A stretch of 64,000 nt of DNA from Phycisphaeraceae bacterium D3-23 (GTDB lineage: Bacteria > Planctomycetota > Phycisphaerae > Phycisphaerales > Phycisphaeraceae): assembly GCA_039555135.1 (NCBI GenBank), contig CP114179.1:868001-932000 (forward strand), read 5' to 3'. The position numbers were made by a program, and so were the translations under genes. Below the pieces are notes generated by a model. The model was not told the origin of the DNA and ran no database searches. It saw only the letters and a program-made list of their open reading frames with translations. Positions 44,951 through 53,538 of this stretch are shown piece by piece. Position 1 is the first letter of the stretch. Each line of letters begins with the position of its first letter.

Positions 44951-44982
44951 GCCCGCTGCATACACGCAGCGGGCGGTTTGTT
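44951..44982 (+). terminator. Rho-independent terminator of the PEP-CTERM gene
   Basis: Stem GCCCGCTGC / GCAGCGGGC (44951-44959, 44966-44974) with loop ATACAC, followed by GGTTTGTTT. Confidence 0.85.
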
Positions 44983-45051
44983 TCGTGACGTTTCGTCGGA
45001 TACGCCGCAAAACACCGCCGGGCCGCGGTGCCGACCCGCTCGTGTCATACG

Positions 45052-46272
45052 TCATGGCGTTGCCCGCTCCTGCCCCGACGCTTCCCCATCCCACGCGTGC
45101 GCGCCGACCTCCGACGCCGCCGAACCCGCCACGACCCCGCCCGCATCATTCAGCCCAGGGTCCCGGCCGTACACGCCGCCTGTCTCCGCGACCGGGAGGC
45201 GTGGCCGCGAGTCCCCCGGCGCCGACGCGTTGTACCACCAGTTCCGCGCAAACGTGAACGACTCGGGCGATGTCCCCGGCCCGACATTCACCGCACGGTT
45301 GTAGCCCTCGCCGCCGAACACGACCAGGTTGTCCGTGAACGCGCCGTCTCGGCATGGCACAAAGTCCTCGGCCGCCGACTCCTGCAGGATACGCACCGCC
45401 CACGGCGTCGGGCCCACCATCGTGTTGTGGTGAACCCGCGCACCGTCCACCCCCACAAACGCCACCGGCGTGCCCGGCCCGACGAACACACATCCCGCCA
45501 CCTCCAAGTCGCGCGCCTCGGCATTGCCTTCCAACTCCAACGCCGGGCGGAAAAATACACGCCCGGTCGAGCCGCCCGCGTTCACCGCACGCGCCCCCGC
45601 GTTCTCGAATCGGCAGCCCAGCACGCGCACATCACTCGTCCCCCCCTTGAGCTGTACCCCGCTCCCCTGCGCGCCCGAGCCTGTCCGTCTAAACACGCAG
45701 CCGACCACCACGCCGTCGTGGCACCCCACCATGTCCACACCCGACCCGCCGTCGCCCCAGTCGGTCAACTCGCAATCCTCCACCCGCAGCCGGACCACAC
45801 CCGACAGCTTGATCCCGTCTCGGTTGCCGCGCGGCCCGACGTCACGCACCACAAGACCACGCAGCACCACATCATGCGACGGCTCGTCGATCTCGCCGCC
45901 ATCGTCGATGTTCAGCCCATTGCTTGTCGCGCCCTCAATGACCAGGTGTTCGAGCACGACGTGCGACACCCGCGACAACTGCATCCCGTTCGTCCCGCCC
46001 CGCAGCACCGGCGGGTCGGCCGGGTCGGCGGCCGACACCGTGATCGGCGAGCCCGGCTCGCCATGCAACGCGGTAAGGTGCAGCCCGCCGTCGTACACCC
46101 CCGACCCAATCCGAATCGTCGTACCCGGCTCGGCCCGGGCCAACGCCGACAACAACTCGGCCCGTGAGTCCACACGCACCTCTCCCGCGTACGACGGCAA
46201 CACGATGCAGGCGCAAGCCACCGCGACAACAAGCCAGCGCACGGGATAGATCAGAGTCGTTGGAACGGGCAT
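45052..46272 (-). CDS. Right-handed beta-helix secreted protein (pectate-lyase-like)
   Basis: A 406-residue protein with signal peptide MPVPTTLIYPVRWLVVAVAC...PSYAG, then repeated beta-helix coils: ELLSALARAEPGTTIRIGSG, VLEHLVIEGATSNGLNIDDG, VVLRGLVVRDVGPRGNRDGI, LRVEDCELTDWGDGGSGVDM, GVVVGCVFRRTGSGAQGSGV, VRVLGCRFENAGARAVNAGG. Such helices bind or cleave polysaccharides (parallel beta-helix, DUF1565/Beta_helix type). Catalytic calcium-site residues of true pectate lyases cannot be confirmed. The ATG at 46272 is chosen because GGAG lies 8 nt upstream and the signal begins there; a longer opening exists. Confidence 0.75.
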   Translation of the reverse strand: MPVPTTLIYPVRWLVVAVACACIVLPSYAGEVRVDSRAELLSALARAEPGTTIRIGSGVYDGGLHLTALHGEPGSPITVSAADPADPPVLRGGTNGMQLSRVSHVVLEHLVIEGATSNGLNIDDGGEIDEPSHDVVLRGLVVRDVGPRGNRDGIKLSGVVRLRVEDCELTDWGDGGSGVDMVGCHDGVVVGCVFRRTGSGAQGSGVQLKGGTSDVRVLGCRFENAGARAVNAGGSTGRVFFRPALELEGNAEARDLEVAGCVFVGPGTPVAFVGVDGARVHHNTMVGPTPWAVRILQESAAEDFVPCRDGAFTDNLVVFGGEGYNRAVNVGPGTSPESFTFARNWWYNASAPGDSRPRLPVAETGGVYGRDPGLNDAGGVVAGSAASEVGAHAWDGEASGQERATP

Positions 46273-46457
46273 GAGTTGCTCCACAGGTAAACCATCGACC
46301 GCAAGCTCCACCAGTTTATCCCAGCCCCGAGGCGATCGCGTTAGAGGCCGTGACACCGACGCGATGGAACCGGCGGCAATACAGCAGTCTGTCAAGCAGC
46401 CACTGCCCGACAGGCGGGGCCGCTCCCTTGCGGACCCGCACCGCACCACAAGCACCG

Positions 46458-46838
46458 CTATTCGTACACGTTCTGCGGTCGGCTACGGCTCAGCCAGAAG
46501 AACACCGCCGCAGCAATCGCCATCGCGAGAGTGATGGCGCTGCATACGGATCCCATGATGTACTGGGTCAAGACGTCATACGCGCCGCGCTGCTCCGGGA
46601 CATCCAGTGGCCAGCCGTTGGAGCGCGCCACCTGGGCCCAGGCCGACTGACGGTCCTCGGGCGCGTATTCACGGCCGACGGCTTCATACGCCTCCCAGCG
46701 CTCGATCCCCTCGGGGTACGTCACCGCACCATCGTAAAAACACCACCCCGAACAGGTGATCAAAGGCAGCAACAACACCGACGCCACGAGGGCGACCGTC
46801 ATAAAAACCGTTTGCTTCTGTCCCGCCCGATCCATCAT
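46458..46838 (-). CDS. Hypothetical two-helix membrane protein
   Basis: A 126-residue protein with helices at each end (TVFMTVALVASVLLLPLITC and GSVCSAITLAMAIAAAVFFW) and a central polar loop (EGIERWEAYEAVGREYAPED) that would be periplasmic. No family recognised. Lies 43 nt after the VOC gene on the same strand; a TAGAAT hexamer ends 9 nt before its first ATG, so it may have its own promoter. Confidence 0.5.
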   Translation of the reverse strand: MMDRAGQKQTVFMTVALVASVLLLPLITCSGWCFYDGAVTYPEGIERWEAYEAVGREYAPEDRQSAWAQVARSNGWPLDVPEQRGAYDVLTQYIMGSVCSAITLAMAIAAAVFFWLSRSRPQNVYE

Positions 46839-46881
46839 GACCGTCCGATTCTATGGGCAACGAGTCTGTGTGGGGCAACAA

Positions 46882-47292
46882 CTACTCCGGCGGTGCAACG
46901 ACCTCCAGCTTGATCCGGTCCGGGTCCTCGAAGAACACCGCGTAGTAGCCCGGGCCACTGGCGTAGGGGTGTTTGTCCTCATACAAAATCGTCGTACCAC
47001 GCTCGCGGAGCTGCGCCGTCAACGCATCGACCTGCGCCCGCGATTCGCCGTGAAACGCCAGGTGATTCAGCCCCACCCGGCATCGGTGATACCCCGGCTC
47101 CCCCTCACCCACATACTTCGCCTCCACCTGCACCAGCACCAGATACGCCTGCCCCTTCTTGTAGCTCACTCCCGCGTCCCACTCCTGGTACACGTCGTAC
47201 CCCATCTCACCAAGCAACCAGCCATAGAACGCCGACGACTTTGCGAGGTCGCTAACGTAAAGCTCGACATGGTGGAGTTGGCCTGCGTGCAT
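46882..47292 (-). CDS. VOC family (glyoxalase/dioxygenase-like) protein
   Basis: A 136-residue metalloenzyme-like protein. It opens HAGQLHHVELYVSDLAKSSA with FYGWLLGEMGYDV, the first beta-alpha-beta-beta-beta module (His ligand in HHVELYV), and its second module has VGLNHLAFHGESRAQVDAL and GYYAVFFEDPDRIKLEVVAP (His and Glu ligands). Substrate unknown; the family includes glyoxalase I, fosfomycin resistance and lactoylglutathione-like enzymes. It starts 12 nt after the EEP-family gene stop and probably shares its transcript. Confidence 0.85.
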   Translation of the reverse strand: MHAGQLHHVELYVSDLAKSSAFYGWLLGEMGYDVYQEWDAGVSYKKGQAYLVLVQVEAKYVGEGEPGYHRCRVGLNHLAFHGESRAQVDALTAQLRERGTTILYEDKHPYASGPGYYAVFFEDPDRIKLEVVAPPE

Positions 47293-47304
47293 CGTGTGTC
47301 CGCG

Positions 47305-48210
47305 TCACGGGGTGGGCTCGATCTCAAACTCCGCCCAAACCGGGTGGTGGTCCGCCAGCACCGGGTCGAGCGCAATGATCCCCCCATCCACCGTACGCAT
47401 CGCCGAGGGCACACGGTACAGCACGTGGTCGATCACGCCGCTGCGCTGCCCGCCCGCCGCATTCCACGTGCTCAGCCCCGACGCCCGAGAGACGTCCAGC
47501 CCGAGGTCCTGCCAACTCGCGCGGAAGCCCGCCGCCAAACAATCATCCATGTGCGCCTCGCCCAGCCGATCATTGAAATCCCCCGCCAGGATGACCAGCG
47601 CCCCGGGTGTAGCTTCCGCCGCACGCCGCGCCAGGTCGCCCGACTGCTGCTCGCCCGGCCGCGGCTGCCCCCCATGCGCCCCACCCGAAACATGCAGCGC
47701 ATACACCACCACCTCACGCCCCCCCACCCGCGTCGACGCCCGCACCGCGCTCGCCGGGTTCCACCCCGGCCCTTCCAGCACCAGCTCGCCCGTGTCGTGC
47801 AGCGGCGTCCGGCTGAGCACCGCCTTGTACTTGTCCTTGTGATTCGCCGACGAAATCTCACCCACGTAACAGTACGGCATACCTAGCACCACACCCGCCC
47901 GCTCGACCCAGTCGCCGCCGGGCACCTCGTTGAACGCGACCACGTCCGGCTCGTACGCAATCAACGCCTCGCCGACCTGCTCCGCCGTCCCGCGGTTCCC
48001 AAACTCGACGTTGTACGCCACCACCGTCAAACGCACGGGCTGCACCACCGGCGTCCCATGACACCCCGCCAACAGCCCGAGTGCACACACCGCCATCGCC
48101 ACCGCCACCAGCAGACCGGGCCCAACCGCCCGCACACCCCGCACCTGGCTGTTTAGCAGCGTCCCGCCTCTCACACCCCAAAGCCCGCAGGATGGATCCG
48201 TTTTCGACAT
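47305..48210 (-). CDS. Endonuclease/exonuclease/phosphatase-family lipoprotein
   Basis: A 301-residue protein with a lipoprotein-type signal (VGPGLLVAVAMAVCALGLLA then GCHG), although about 30 residues precede the hydrophobic part, so a later start (for example a GTG near residue 24) is possible. The EEP fold motifs are clear: TVVAYNVEFGN, PDVVAFNEVPGGDW (metal-binding Glu), VVVYALHVSGGAHGG, VILAGDFNDRLG and ADHHPVWAEFEI. Exported members act as DNases or phosphodiesterases/sphingomyelinases; which one applies is unclear. First gene of a probable operon with the VOC gene. Confidence 0.82.
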   Translation of the reverse strand: MSKTDPSCGLWGVRGGTLLNSQVRGVRAVGPGLLVAVAMAVCALGLLAGCHGTPVVQPVRLTVVAYNVEFGNRGTAEQVGEALIAYEPDVVAFNEVPGGDWVERAGVVLGMPYCYVGEISSANHKDKYKAVLSRTPLHDTGELVLEGPGWNPASAVRASTRVGGREVVVYALHVSGGAHGGQPRPGEQQSGDLARRAAEATPGALVILAGDFNDRLGEAHMDDCLAAGFRASWQDLGLDVSRASGLSTWNAAGGQRSGVIDHVLYRVPSAMRTVDGGIIALDPVLADHHPVWAEFEIEPTP

Positions 48211-48297
48211 CGACGCACGGTAGAAACTGCTCCCGAAGACGTCAATCGTTCGCCCCTGCCCTTCCCACGAAGGCGGGGACGACGGCGAACGTCACAA

Positions 48298-48530
48298 CAC
48301 CACCTCGGCCTGCTCGGCCGCATCGACGACACCGCATCCTTCGCCACCCACACCCTCGTGTCCGCCGGCGAGCACGATGTCTTCGCGCGTCTCGCGCCCA
48401 GCCTGCCGAACGCTTCCAGCCCCCCGTCATCGTCCACAGCCAGACCGCCGGCCGCCACCTGCCCTCGGCAAGCGACGCCACCTTCCAGCAAGTCGCCACC
48501 TTTTCTCCAGCAAGGCGTAGACCCGTAAGC
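48298..48530 (+). pseudogene. Decayed C-terminal fragment of an FSH-type serine hydrolase
   Basis: Reads THLGLLGRIDDTASFATHTL, VSAGEHDVFARLAP and, after a one-base deletion near 48402, LAERFQPPVIVHSQTAGRHL with PSASDATFQQVATF. This aligns with the C-terminal third of the intact hydrolase at 51867-52601 (THLGLLGTIDDDAPFTTPTL ... ERFQSPATVHSPTAGHHLPY). A second one-base change near 48502 disturbs the end. The N-terminal two thirds, including the nucleophile, are absent. Most likely a partial duplication followed by decay. Confidence 0.8.
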
Positions 48531-48785
48531 CACCCGGGCAGTGGTGAATCGCGTGTCAACAATCGACGCAATGGCACCGACTCCGCCATGCCCTGTCAAG
48601 GGAAACAAGACGCCAAGCAACTGAAGATAGAGCGCTTGCGACTTATGTAGGGGGCGGCCAGGCCCGAATCCGTATCCGCCCAACCTTTGCCGCCCAGTCG
48701 ATTTCGCTTGGGGATCAGCCCGCCGCCCGCTAGGATGAGGAGACCTCCTCCCCAGGCCACTCCCATCTCTCCAAGGGGCCCGAAC

Positions 48786-49747
48786 ATGACCCGCTCCCTC
48801 CCCGCTCTGCTCGCGTCCGCGTTGCTGCTTGCCGCCGCGCCGCACGCCCACGCCGAAATCGTCATCACCCAAGACGCCGGCTGCTTCTCCGACGGCGTGT
48901 TCGAGCCCGACGGCACCTGCATCGACATCCGCGCTATCCTTCCGGAGTTCGGTTCCGTGCGCGTCGCCGCCCATACCACCACGCCACTCAGCGAGGCCGA
49001 AGACTTCGGGCTGAACTTCAACGACCTCGATGCCCTCAACCCCGTGCCGGCACACCTCGACCCCACCGACGGCATCAACCTCGCCAGCCAGATCACCGGC
49101 AACCAGCTCGACCTGACGATCACCGGCTCGCAAAGCATAGGGCCTTCCACCCCCAACTCCGGCGTCTCCGAGGTCAACCTCGGCGCACGCGTCAACCAGA
49201 CCTACATCCTCGACGACGTCTTCTTCGCCAACGAGACGATCATCGTCGATTGGGACCCGCTCGCCTCTGGCTCGATGGCCCGGCCGACCGACGCGCGCCG
49301 CCCGGCCTGACCTCCCTAAGCATCGACATCAACGTCCTCACCACCGTCAACGGCAACCCCGTCCAGACCCCCATCTTCAGCGCCTCCCTCCGTTACGACG
49401 AGGACGACCCCGGCATCCAGGCCACCGGCAACTCCGCCTCCACCTTCAGCTTCGACCCGCTCATCGGGCCGGGCATCGGCCAGTCCTATGTTTCGGACAC
49501 CCCGATCTTTAGCAGCACCCCGATCACCGAAGGCGAGGAGTTCACCATCTCGATCGATGTCTTCGCCACCGTCTTCAGCGACGGCTTCGCATCCGGCGAC
49601 AACAGCGGCTGGGCCAACACGTTCGCTAACACCATCCAGCTCACCGCCACCGCGCCCGACACCACCACCTTCACCCAGGTCCCCGAGCCCGGCAGCGCGG
49701 CGCTGCTGGCGATCGCCCTCCCCCTGCTCGCCCGCCGACGGCGGTGA
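48786..49747 (+). pseudogene. PEP-CTERM protein gene interrupted by a frameshift
   Basis: The first frame encodes signal peptide MTRSLPALLASALLLAAAPH then AHA and a body ending ETIIVDWDPLASGS at about 49275, then runs to a stop at 49310 in nonsense. A second frame, shifted by one base, continues sensibly from about 49270 (SLSIDINVLTTVNGNPVQTP, FTISIDVFATVFSDGFASGD) to a PEP-CTERM tail VPEPGSAALLAIALPLLARR at 49747. The joined protein would be about 320 residues, a typical secreted PEP-CTERM protein. The break lies near the GC-rich stretch CTCTGGCTCGATGGCCC; a sequencing error is as likely as a true mutation. Confidence 0.8.
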
Positions 49748-49808
49748 ATCAGGCCGTATCATGGCGGCCACCCAACCCTCTAAAGACCCGCCGCCGCACG
49801 GAACCCCC

Positions 49809-50177
49809 ATGAAACAGCCGCCCCCCGCCAGCATCGAACGCGCCAAGCAGATGACCTTCGCCGACATCTACCCGCTCTACCTCGCCCGGGTCGAGAAGAA
49901 CGGCAAGACCGAGCAGGACCTGCAAAAGATCATCCACTGGCTCACCGGCTACACCGCGAAGAAGCAGCAGGCCCTCATCAAAGACGAGGCCACCTTCGAC
50001 ACCTTCGTCAAGAAGGCCAAGTTCCACCCCAACGCCCACCTCATCACCGGCACCGTCTGCGGCTACCGCGTCGAAGACATCGAAGACCCCTTCATGCGAC
50101 AGCTCCGACAACTCGAAAAACTCATCGACGAGCTCGCCCGCGGCAAGAAGATGGAGAGCATCCTGCGGAGTGAGTGA
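49809..50177 (+). CDS. DUF2200 family protein
   Basis: A 122-residue soluble protein. The sequence (MTFADIYPLYLARVEKNGKT, DLQKIIHWLTGYTAKKQQAL, NAHLITGTVCGYRVEDIEDP, RQLRQLEKLIDELARGKKME) matches DUF2200 end to end, a small conserved bacterial family without known function. TATCAT at 49757-49762 is a plausible -10; the start at 49809 lies downstream of it, while an in-frame ATG at 49761 would overlap the -10 and is rejected. Confidence 0.85.
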   Translation: MKQPPPASIERAKQMTFADIYPLYLARVEKNGKTEQDLQKIIHWLTGYTAKKQQALIKDEATFDTFVKKAKFHPNAHLITGTVCGYRVEDIEDPFMRQLRQLEKLIDELARGKKMESILRSE

Positions 50178-50337
50178 GGGCTCGCACGTTCCTGTGCCGC
50201 TGTAGATCGAGAAACAAGGTCCCCGGCACTGTCGCTGCACTCGATACCGTTCCTGTAAAAACCACGATTCGGCCAGCGTCGAGGTGTCAGGCACAACGAA
50301 GCCCGTGAGAATCGTGACACCCTCGGAGACCGCAAAG

Positions 50338-51585
50338 ATGCGCCTGACTCTGAATCGTCGTACAAACCGTGCCGCGACACTGCTGATCCTCGCCGGGCTG
50401 GCCGGGGCCGGGAACGCGGCCGGGGAGGACTGGTTCGCCCCCGTCTTCGCCGATACCCATGGCCGGTTCGGCGGGGTGATGGACGACCCCGAAGCGCACC
50501 GCGTCCAGGTGCTGGTGTCGGAAGTGGTTGAGGGGGAAGACGGTCAAGCGACGCTCCGCCGCCACGGCTACCGCGCCGACGCCGAGTACTTCTACCCCGC
50601 CAGCTCGATCAAGATCGCCGCGTGCGTCGCGGCGCTGCTCGAGGTGCAGCGCTGGCAGGAAGAGCTAGGGCTAGACGCGGACGTTGACACGCCATTGGCG
50701 TTCCACGGGGCCGACGGCTCGGTCCTGGAGCATGACGCCTCCAACGTTGTCGACGGCACCGTCACCGTCCGCCACGAGATCCGCAAGGTCTGCCTGGTCT
50801 CGGACAACCCGGGGTTCAACCGGCTGTTCGACCTGGTCGGCCGTGATGCGCTCAACCAGACGATGTGGGACGCCGGGCTGCCCAGCTTCCGCCTCCGACA
50901 CCAGCTCATCGGCGGCGGCCCGGGCGAACGCCGCGGCGACCCGGAGACCACGCCCCGCGTCGAGCTGCGGACCAGCGGCGGCGGCCACACCCTCCCACCC
51001 CGTACCGCGGAGATCGAACTACCGACACAGCGGCCCGACGACGCCTACCGCTTCGGCGAGGCGTACATCGCAGCCGGCCAGCGCCACGACGGGCCGTTCG
51101 ACTTCACCCAACGCAACGAAGTCGCGCTGGCCGACCTGCACGACCTGCTCATCATGATCGCCCGCCCCGACATCGGCCTGGGCAAGCCCGGCCTGCCGCT
51201 CACCGACGCCCACCGCGCCCTGCTCGTCGAGGCGATGAGCCAGGACCCGCTGACCTCGGCCAACCCGGTCTACCCCAGCCCGCCGCACGAGCCGGGCTTC
51301 GCACAGAGCTGGCCGCTCGCCGGTGTGCAGCGCGTCGTCGACGGCGGCGCGGTGACCGAGACGCAGAAGGGCGGGCTCGCCTACGGGTTCGTGATCGAGA
51401 ACGCCTACTACGTCGACGAAACCACCGGCCGATCGTTCTTCCTGACCGCGACGATCTACCACAACCCCAACGCGACGTTCAACGACGATACCTACGGCTA
51501 CGACTTCTCCCGGCAGTTCCTCACCGACCTGGGCGAGGCCGTGGCCCGGCGGCTCTGGGGCCCGGCGCCCGATCAGCACGAATAA
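50338..51585 (+). CDS. Exported serine hydrolase, class A beta-lactamase-like
   Basis: A 415-residue protein with signal peptide MRLTLNRRTNRAATLLILAG...NAAG. The beta-lactamase fold motifs are visible: SxxK in YPASSIKIAACVAALLEVQR, an SDN loop in CLVSDNPGFNRLFDLVG, and ETQKGGLAYGF in the place of KTG. No class A Glu166-type omega loop is obvious and the chain is longer than a beta-lactamase, so it may be a D,D-peptidase or esterase rather than a resistance enzyme. Start at 50338 gives the signal peptide. The downstream 280 bp contain repeat hairpins (51619-51853). Confidence 0.75.
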   Translation: MRLTLNRRTNRAATLLILAGLAGAGNAAGEDWFAPVFADTHGRFGGVMDDPEAHRVQVLVSEVVEGEDGQATLRRHGYRADAEYFYPASSIKIAACVAALLEVQRWQEELGLDADVDTPLAFHGADGSVLEHDASNVVDGTVTVRHEIRKVCLVSDNPGFNRLFDLVGRDALNQTMWDAGLPSFRLRHQLIGGGPGERRGDPETTPRVELRTSGGGHTLPPRTAEIELPTQRPDDAYRFGEAYIAAGQRHDGPFDFTQRNEVALADLHDLLIMIARPDIGLGKPGLPLTDAHRALLVEAMSQDPLTSANPVYPSPPHEPGFAQSWPLAGVQRVVDGGAVTETQKGGLAYGFVIENAYYVDETTGRSFFLTATIYHNPNATFNDDTYGYDFSRQFLTDLGEAVARRLWGPAPDQHE

Positions 51586-51618
51586 GGGGTGCAGCGCGTG
51601 AGGCACGGTTTTACGCTT

Positions 51619-51853
51619 AGGGTGGCCGTGGCATGCCGGAGGCATCCCACGGACGATGATGCCTTGCGTCCTGTCAACACCAGTAGCGTTGGATGCCCCT
51701 CGACACCCGATCCCGTGGGACCGCTCCGCGATGCCACGGCCACCCGCCGAAGGCATCCCACGGACTGTCATGCCCATGGCCACGTGACCCGCAATGACAT
51801 GATTGCCGACATTCCTCATTCCGTGGGATCGCTCCGCGATGCCACGGCCACCC
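51619..51853. repeat. Three copies of a ~34-bp hairpin repeat
   Basis: Copies at 51619-51653 (minus orientation), 51711-51745 and 51821-51853 share CCGTGGGA(T/C)CGCTCCGCGAT (or its complement variant) followed by GCCACGGCCACCC. Each folds on itself: CCGTGG...ATCGC-TCC-GCGAT...CCACGG in the 51821 copy. They fill most of the 281-bp gap between the serine hydrolase and the FSH hydrolase genes. No transposase nearby. Confidence 0.75.
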
Positions 51854-51866
51854 CAGGAAACAATCG

Positions 51867-52601
51867 ATGACACACACGACCAAGCACCCCTTCGCAACCC
51901 TCCTCCTACTCCTCGCGGTCGCCTTGGCGGCCATCTCGTGCCGGCCATCCACGCAGACCGGCGGGCCGGTCGATCGCGATAGCGACACCATCAATAGCAC
52001 CCCGCCCGTCACGCTCAACGCCGGCGAAGACAAGCCCCGCATCCTCATGCTCCACGGCGGCGGCAGCAGCGCCGCCGGGTTCGCCCGGCAGCGCGGGGTC
52101 CGCGACCTCGCCGAGGCACTCCCGCAGTACACCTTCGTCTTCGCCGACGCCCCCGAGCCCGGCGGGCTCTGGCTCCGTGACCCGCCGAGCAAATCGCAGC
52201 CCTCCACCGACCCCGGCTGGGCCGACCGCTCCGTCGAATACCTCGACGCCTTCGTCGAAGAGCACGGCCCGTTCCACGCCGTCGTCGCCTACTCCCAGGG
52301 CTGCCCCATGGCGCTCGTCTACCTCGCCCACGCCCCGGCCGACACCTTCCAGAAAGCCGCGCTCTTCAACGGCTACGCCCCCACCACCCACCTCGGCCTG
52401 CTCGGCACGATCGACGACGACGCACCCTTCACCACCCCCACCCTCGTCTTCTCCGGCGAACACGACGTCTTCGCCGACCTCGCCCCCGGCCTCGCCGAAC
52501 GCTTCCAGTCCCCGGCCACCGTCCACAGCCCCACCGCCGGCCACCACTTGCCCTACGAAAGCGACCCCACCTTCCAACAGGTCATCGACTTCCTGCGCTG
52601 A
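51867..52601 (+). CDS. FSH-type alpha/beta serine hydrolase lipoprotein
   Basis: A 244-residue protein with signal MTHTTKHPFATLLLLLAVAL ending in lipobox-like AAISC. The FSH1/serine-hydrolase fold is seen in KPRILMLHGGGSSAAGFARQ, PQYTFVFADAPEPGGLW, the nucleophile elbow AVVAYSQGCPMALVYLA (Ser in YSQG), LVFSGEHDVFADLAPGL (catalytic Asp) and SPTAGHHLPYESDPTFQQVI (catalytic His). Substrate unknown, probably a small ester. A decayed fragment of a paralogue lies at 48298. Ribosome-binding site weak (AGGAAACAATCG). Confidence 0.85.
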   Translation: MTHTTKHPFATLLLLLAVALAAISCRPSTQTGGPVDRDSDTINSTPPVTLNAGEDKPRILMLHGGGSSAAGFARQRGVRDLAEALPQYTFVFADAPEPGGLWLRDPPSKSQPSTDPGWADRSVEYLDAFVEEHGPFHAVVAYSQGCPMALVYLAHAPADTFQKAALFNGYAPTTHLGLLGTIDDDAPFTTPTLVFSGEHDVFADLAPGLAERFQSPATVHSPTAGHHLPYESDPTFQQVIDFLR

Positions 52602-52627
52602 AGAACGCGATCGACGCGTGGCCGGTG

Positions 52628-52750
52628 TCGGCGCAGCCGCCCCCGGAACGGACGTAGGCGAATCCGTACGACCCCTTTCACTTCAAGCTGCATGGGCATC
52701 CGCCATAGGGTCCGGGGGGTCGCTCGCGGATTCGCTCCACCCCGGCCTCC
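52628..52750. repeat. Composite GC-rich repeat, copy 1
   Basis: Begins GGCGCAGCCGCCCCCGGAAC and ends with CCGGGGGGTCGCTCGCGGAT then TCGCTCCACCCCGG. A second copy with the same two ends is at 53826-53940. The ends are partly complementary (CCCCCGGAAC versus GTCCGGGGGG), so each copy is itself an inverted repeat. Confidence 0.6.
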
Positions 52751-52912
52751 CGCCCCTTCGCGGGGCGTCCGCGTATTCGCCCCAAACCCCACCCACCACT
52801 TCCAGCCACTCGCGGCCATCCCCGGCAGCGGGGAATCCCGGGCGCTTATTCTTGGGGGTGCGCATCGGTTCGGGGTAAAATGGAGTTGATACCGACACCC
52901 ATATCGGAGCCA

Positions 52913-53158
52913 ATGATGACAAAAGAGACTACACCCAGGACCGATGCCGCGGTCGTCTGCGGCACCGCTTTCGCCACAAGCTGCGCGGGCTTTGCCCTGT
53001 CGGTGCTCCTGCTCATCCCGGTCCTTGGCACACTGCTCGCCCGGCTCGACGCGCCGGCCCTCCTCCAGCAGGTGGTCGTCGTCCTGCTCCTGTTCGGCCT
53101 GCCGATCCTCGCCGCGATCGCTGGCATCGAACTGGGCGAGAAGATTATCCGGCGGTAG
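52913..53158 (+). CDS. Small two-helix membrane protein
   Basis: An 81-residue protein with helices AFATSCAGFALSVLLLIPVL and QVVVVLLLFGLPILAAIAGI. The ATG at 52913 is chosen over one at 52880 because the latter overlaps a TAAAAT hexamer (52876-52881) that looks like the -10, and CGGAG lies just before 52913. No family recognised; function unknown. Confidence 0.5.
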   Translation: MMTKETTPRTDAAVVCGTAFATSCAGFALSVLLLIPVLGTLLARLDAPALLQQVVVVLLLFGLPILAAIAGIELGEKIIRR

Positions 53159-53279
53159 CACGCCGGGCCGAGTCATGGCCGAGGCCGAAACAGAATCCTT
53201 GGTGGCCAAGGTCGGCCCAGCCGCCCCCCGATAACACGGCAAATCGCGTCCATCCGTGGCTTACCCACGGGTTTTCCAC

Positions 53280-53489
53280 GCGCTGCGCGAGCGCAGGACG
53301 GCGCTGCGCGAGCGCAGGGCGGCGCTGCGCGAGCGCAGGGCGGCGCTGCGCGAGCGCAGAGCGGCGCTGCGCGGGCGCAGAGCGGCGCTGCGCGGGCGCA
53401 GAGCGGCGCTGCGCGGGCGCAGAGCGGCGCTGCGCGAGCGCACGGCGGCGCTGCGCTCGCGCACGGCGGCGCTGCGCTCGCGCATTCGC
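53280..53489. repeat. 21-bp tandem array D (10 units, dyad TGCGC-NN-GCGCA)
   Basis: Ten head-to-tail units of exactly 21 bp. Every unit contains TGCGC-NN-GCGCA; the arms never change while the centre is GA, GG or TC. The last 5-6 bases vary among GGACG, GGGCG, GAGCG, CGGCG and TTCGC. Codes without stops for ALRERRA-type heptapeptides on + and similar on -, but substitutions do not favour synonymous changes. Confidence 0.9.
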
Positions 53490-53538
53490 AGGGGGTCGAT
53501 CATGCAGCTGGGCAGAACGACCGCTGGGGCGGTCTGTC

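Noticed and set aside
48081-48650. 189-codon plus-strand open frame
   Set aside because: Its first half is antisense to the EEP gene; its second half is the shifted frame of the decayed hydrolase fragment.
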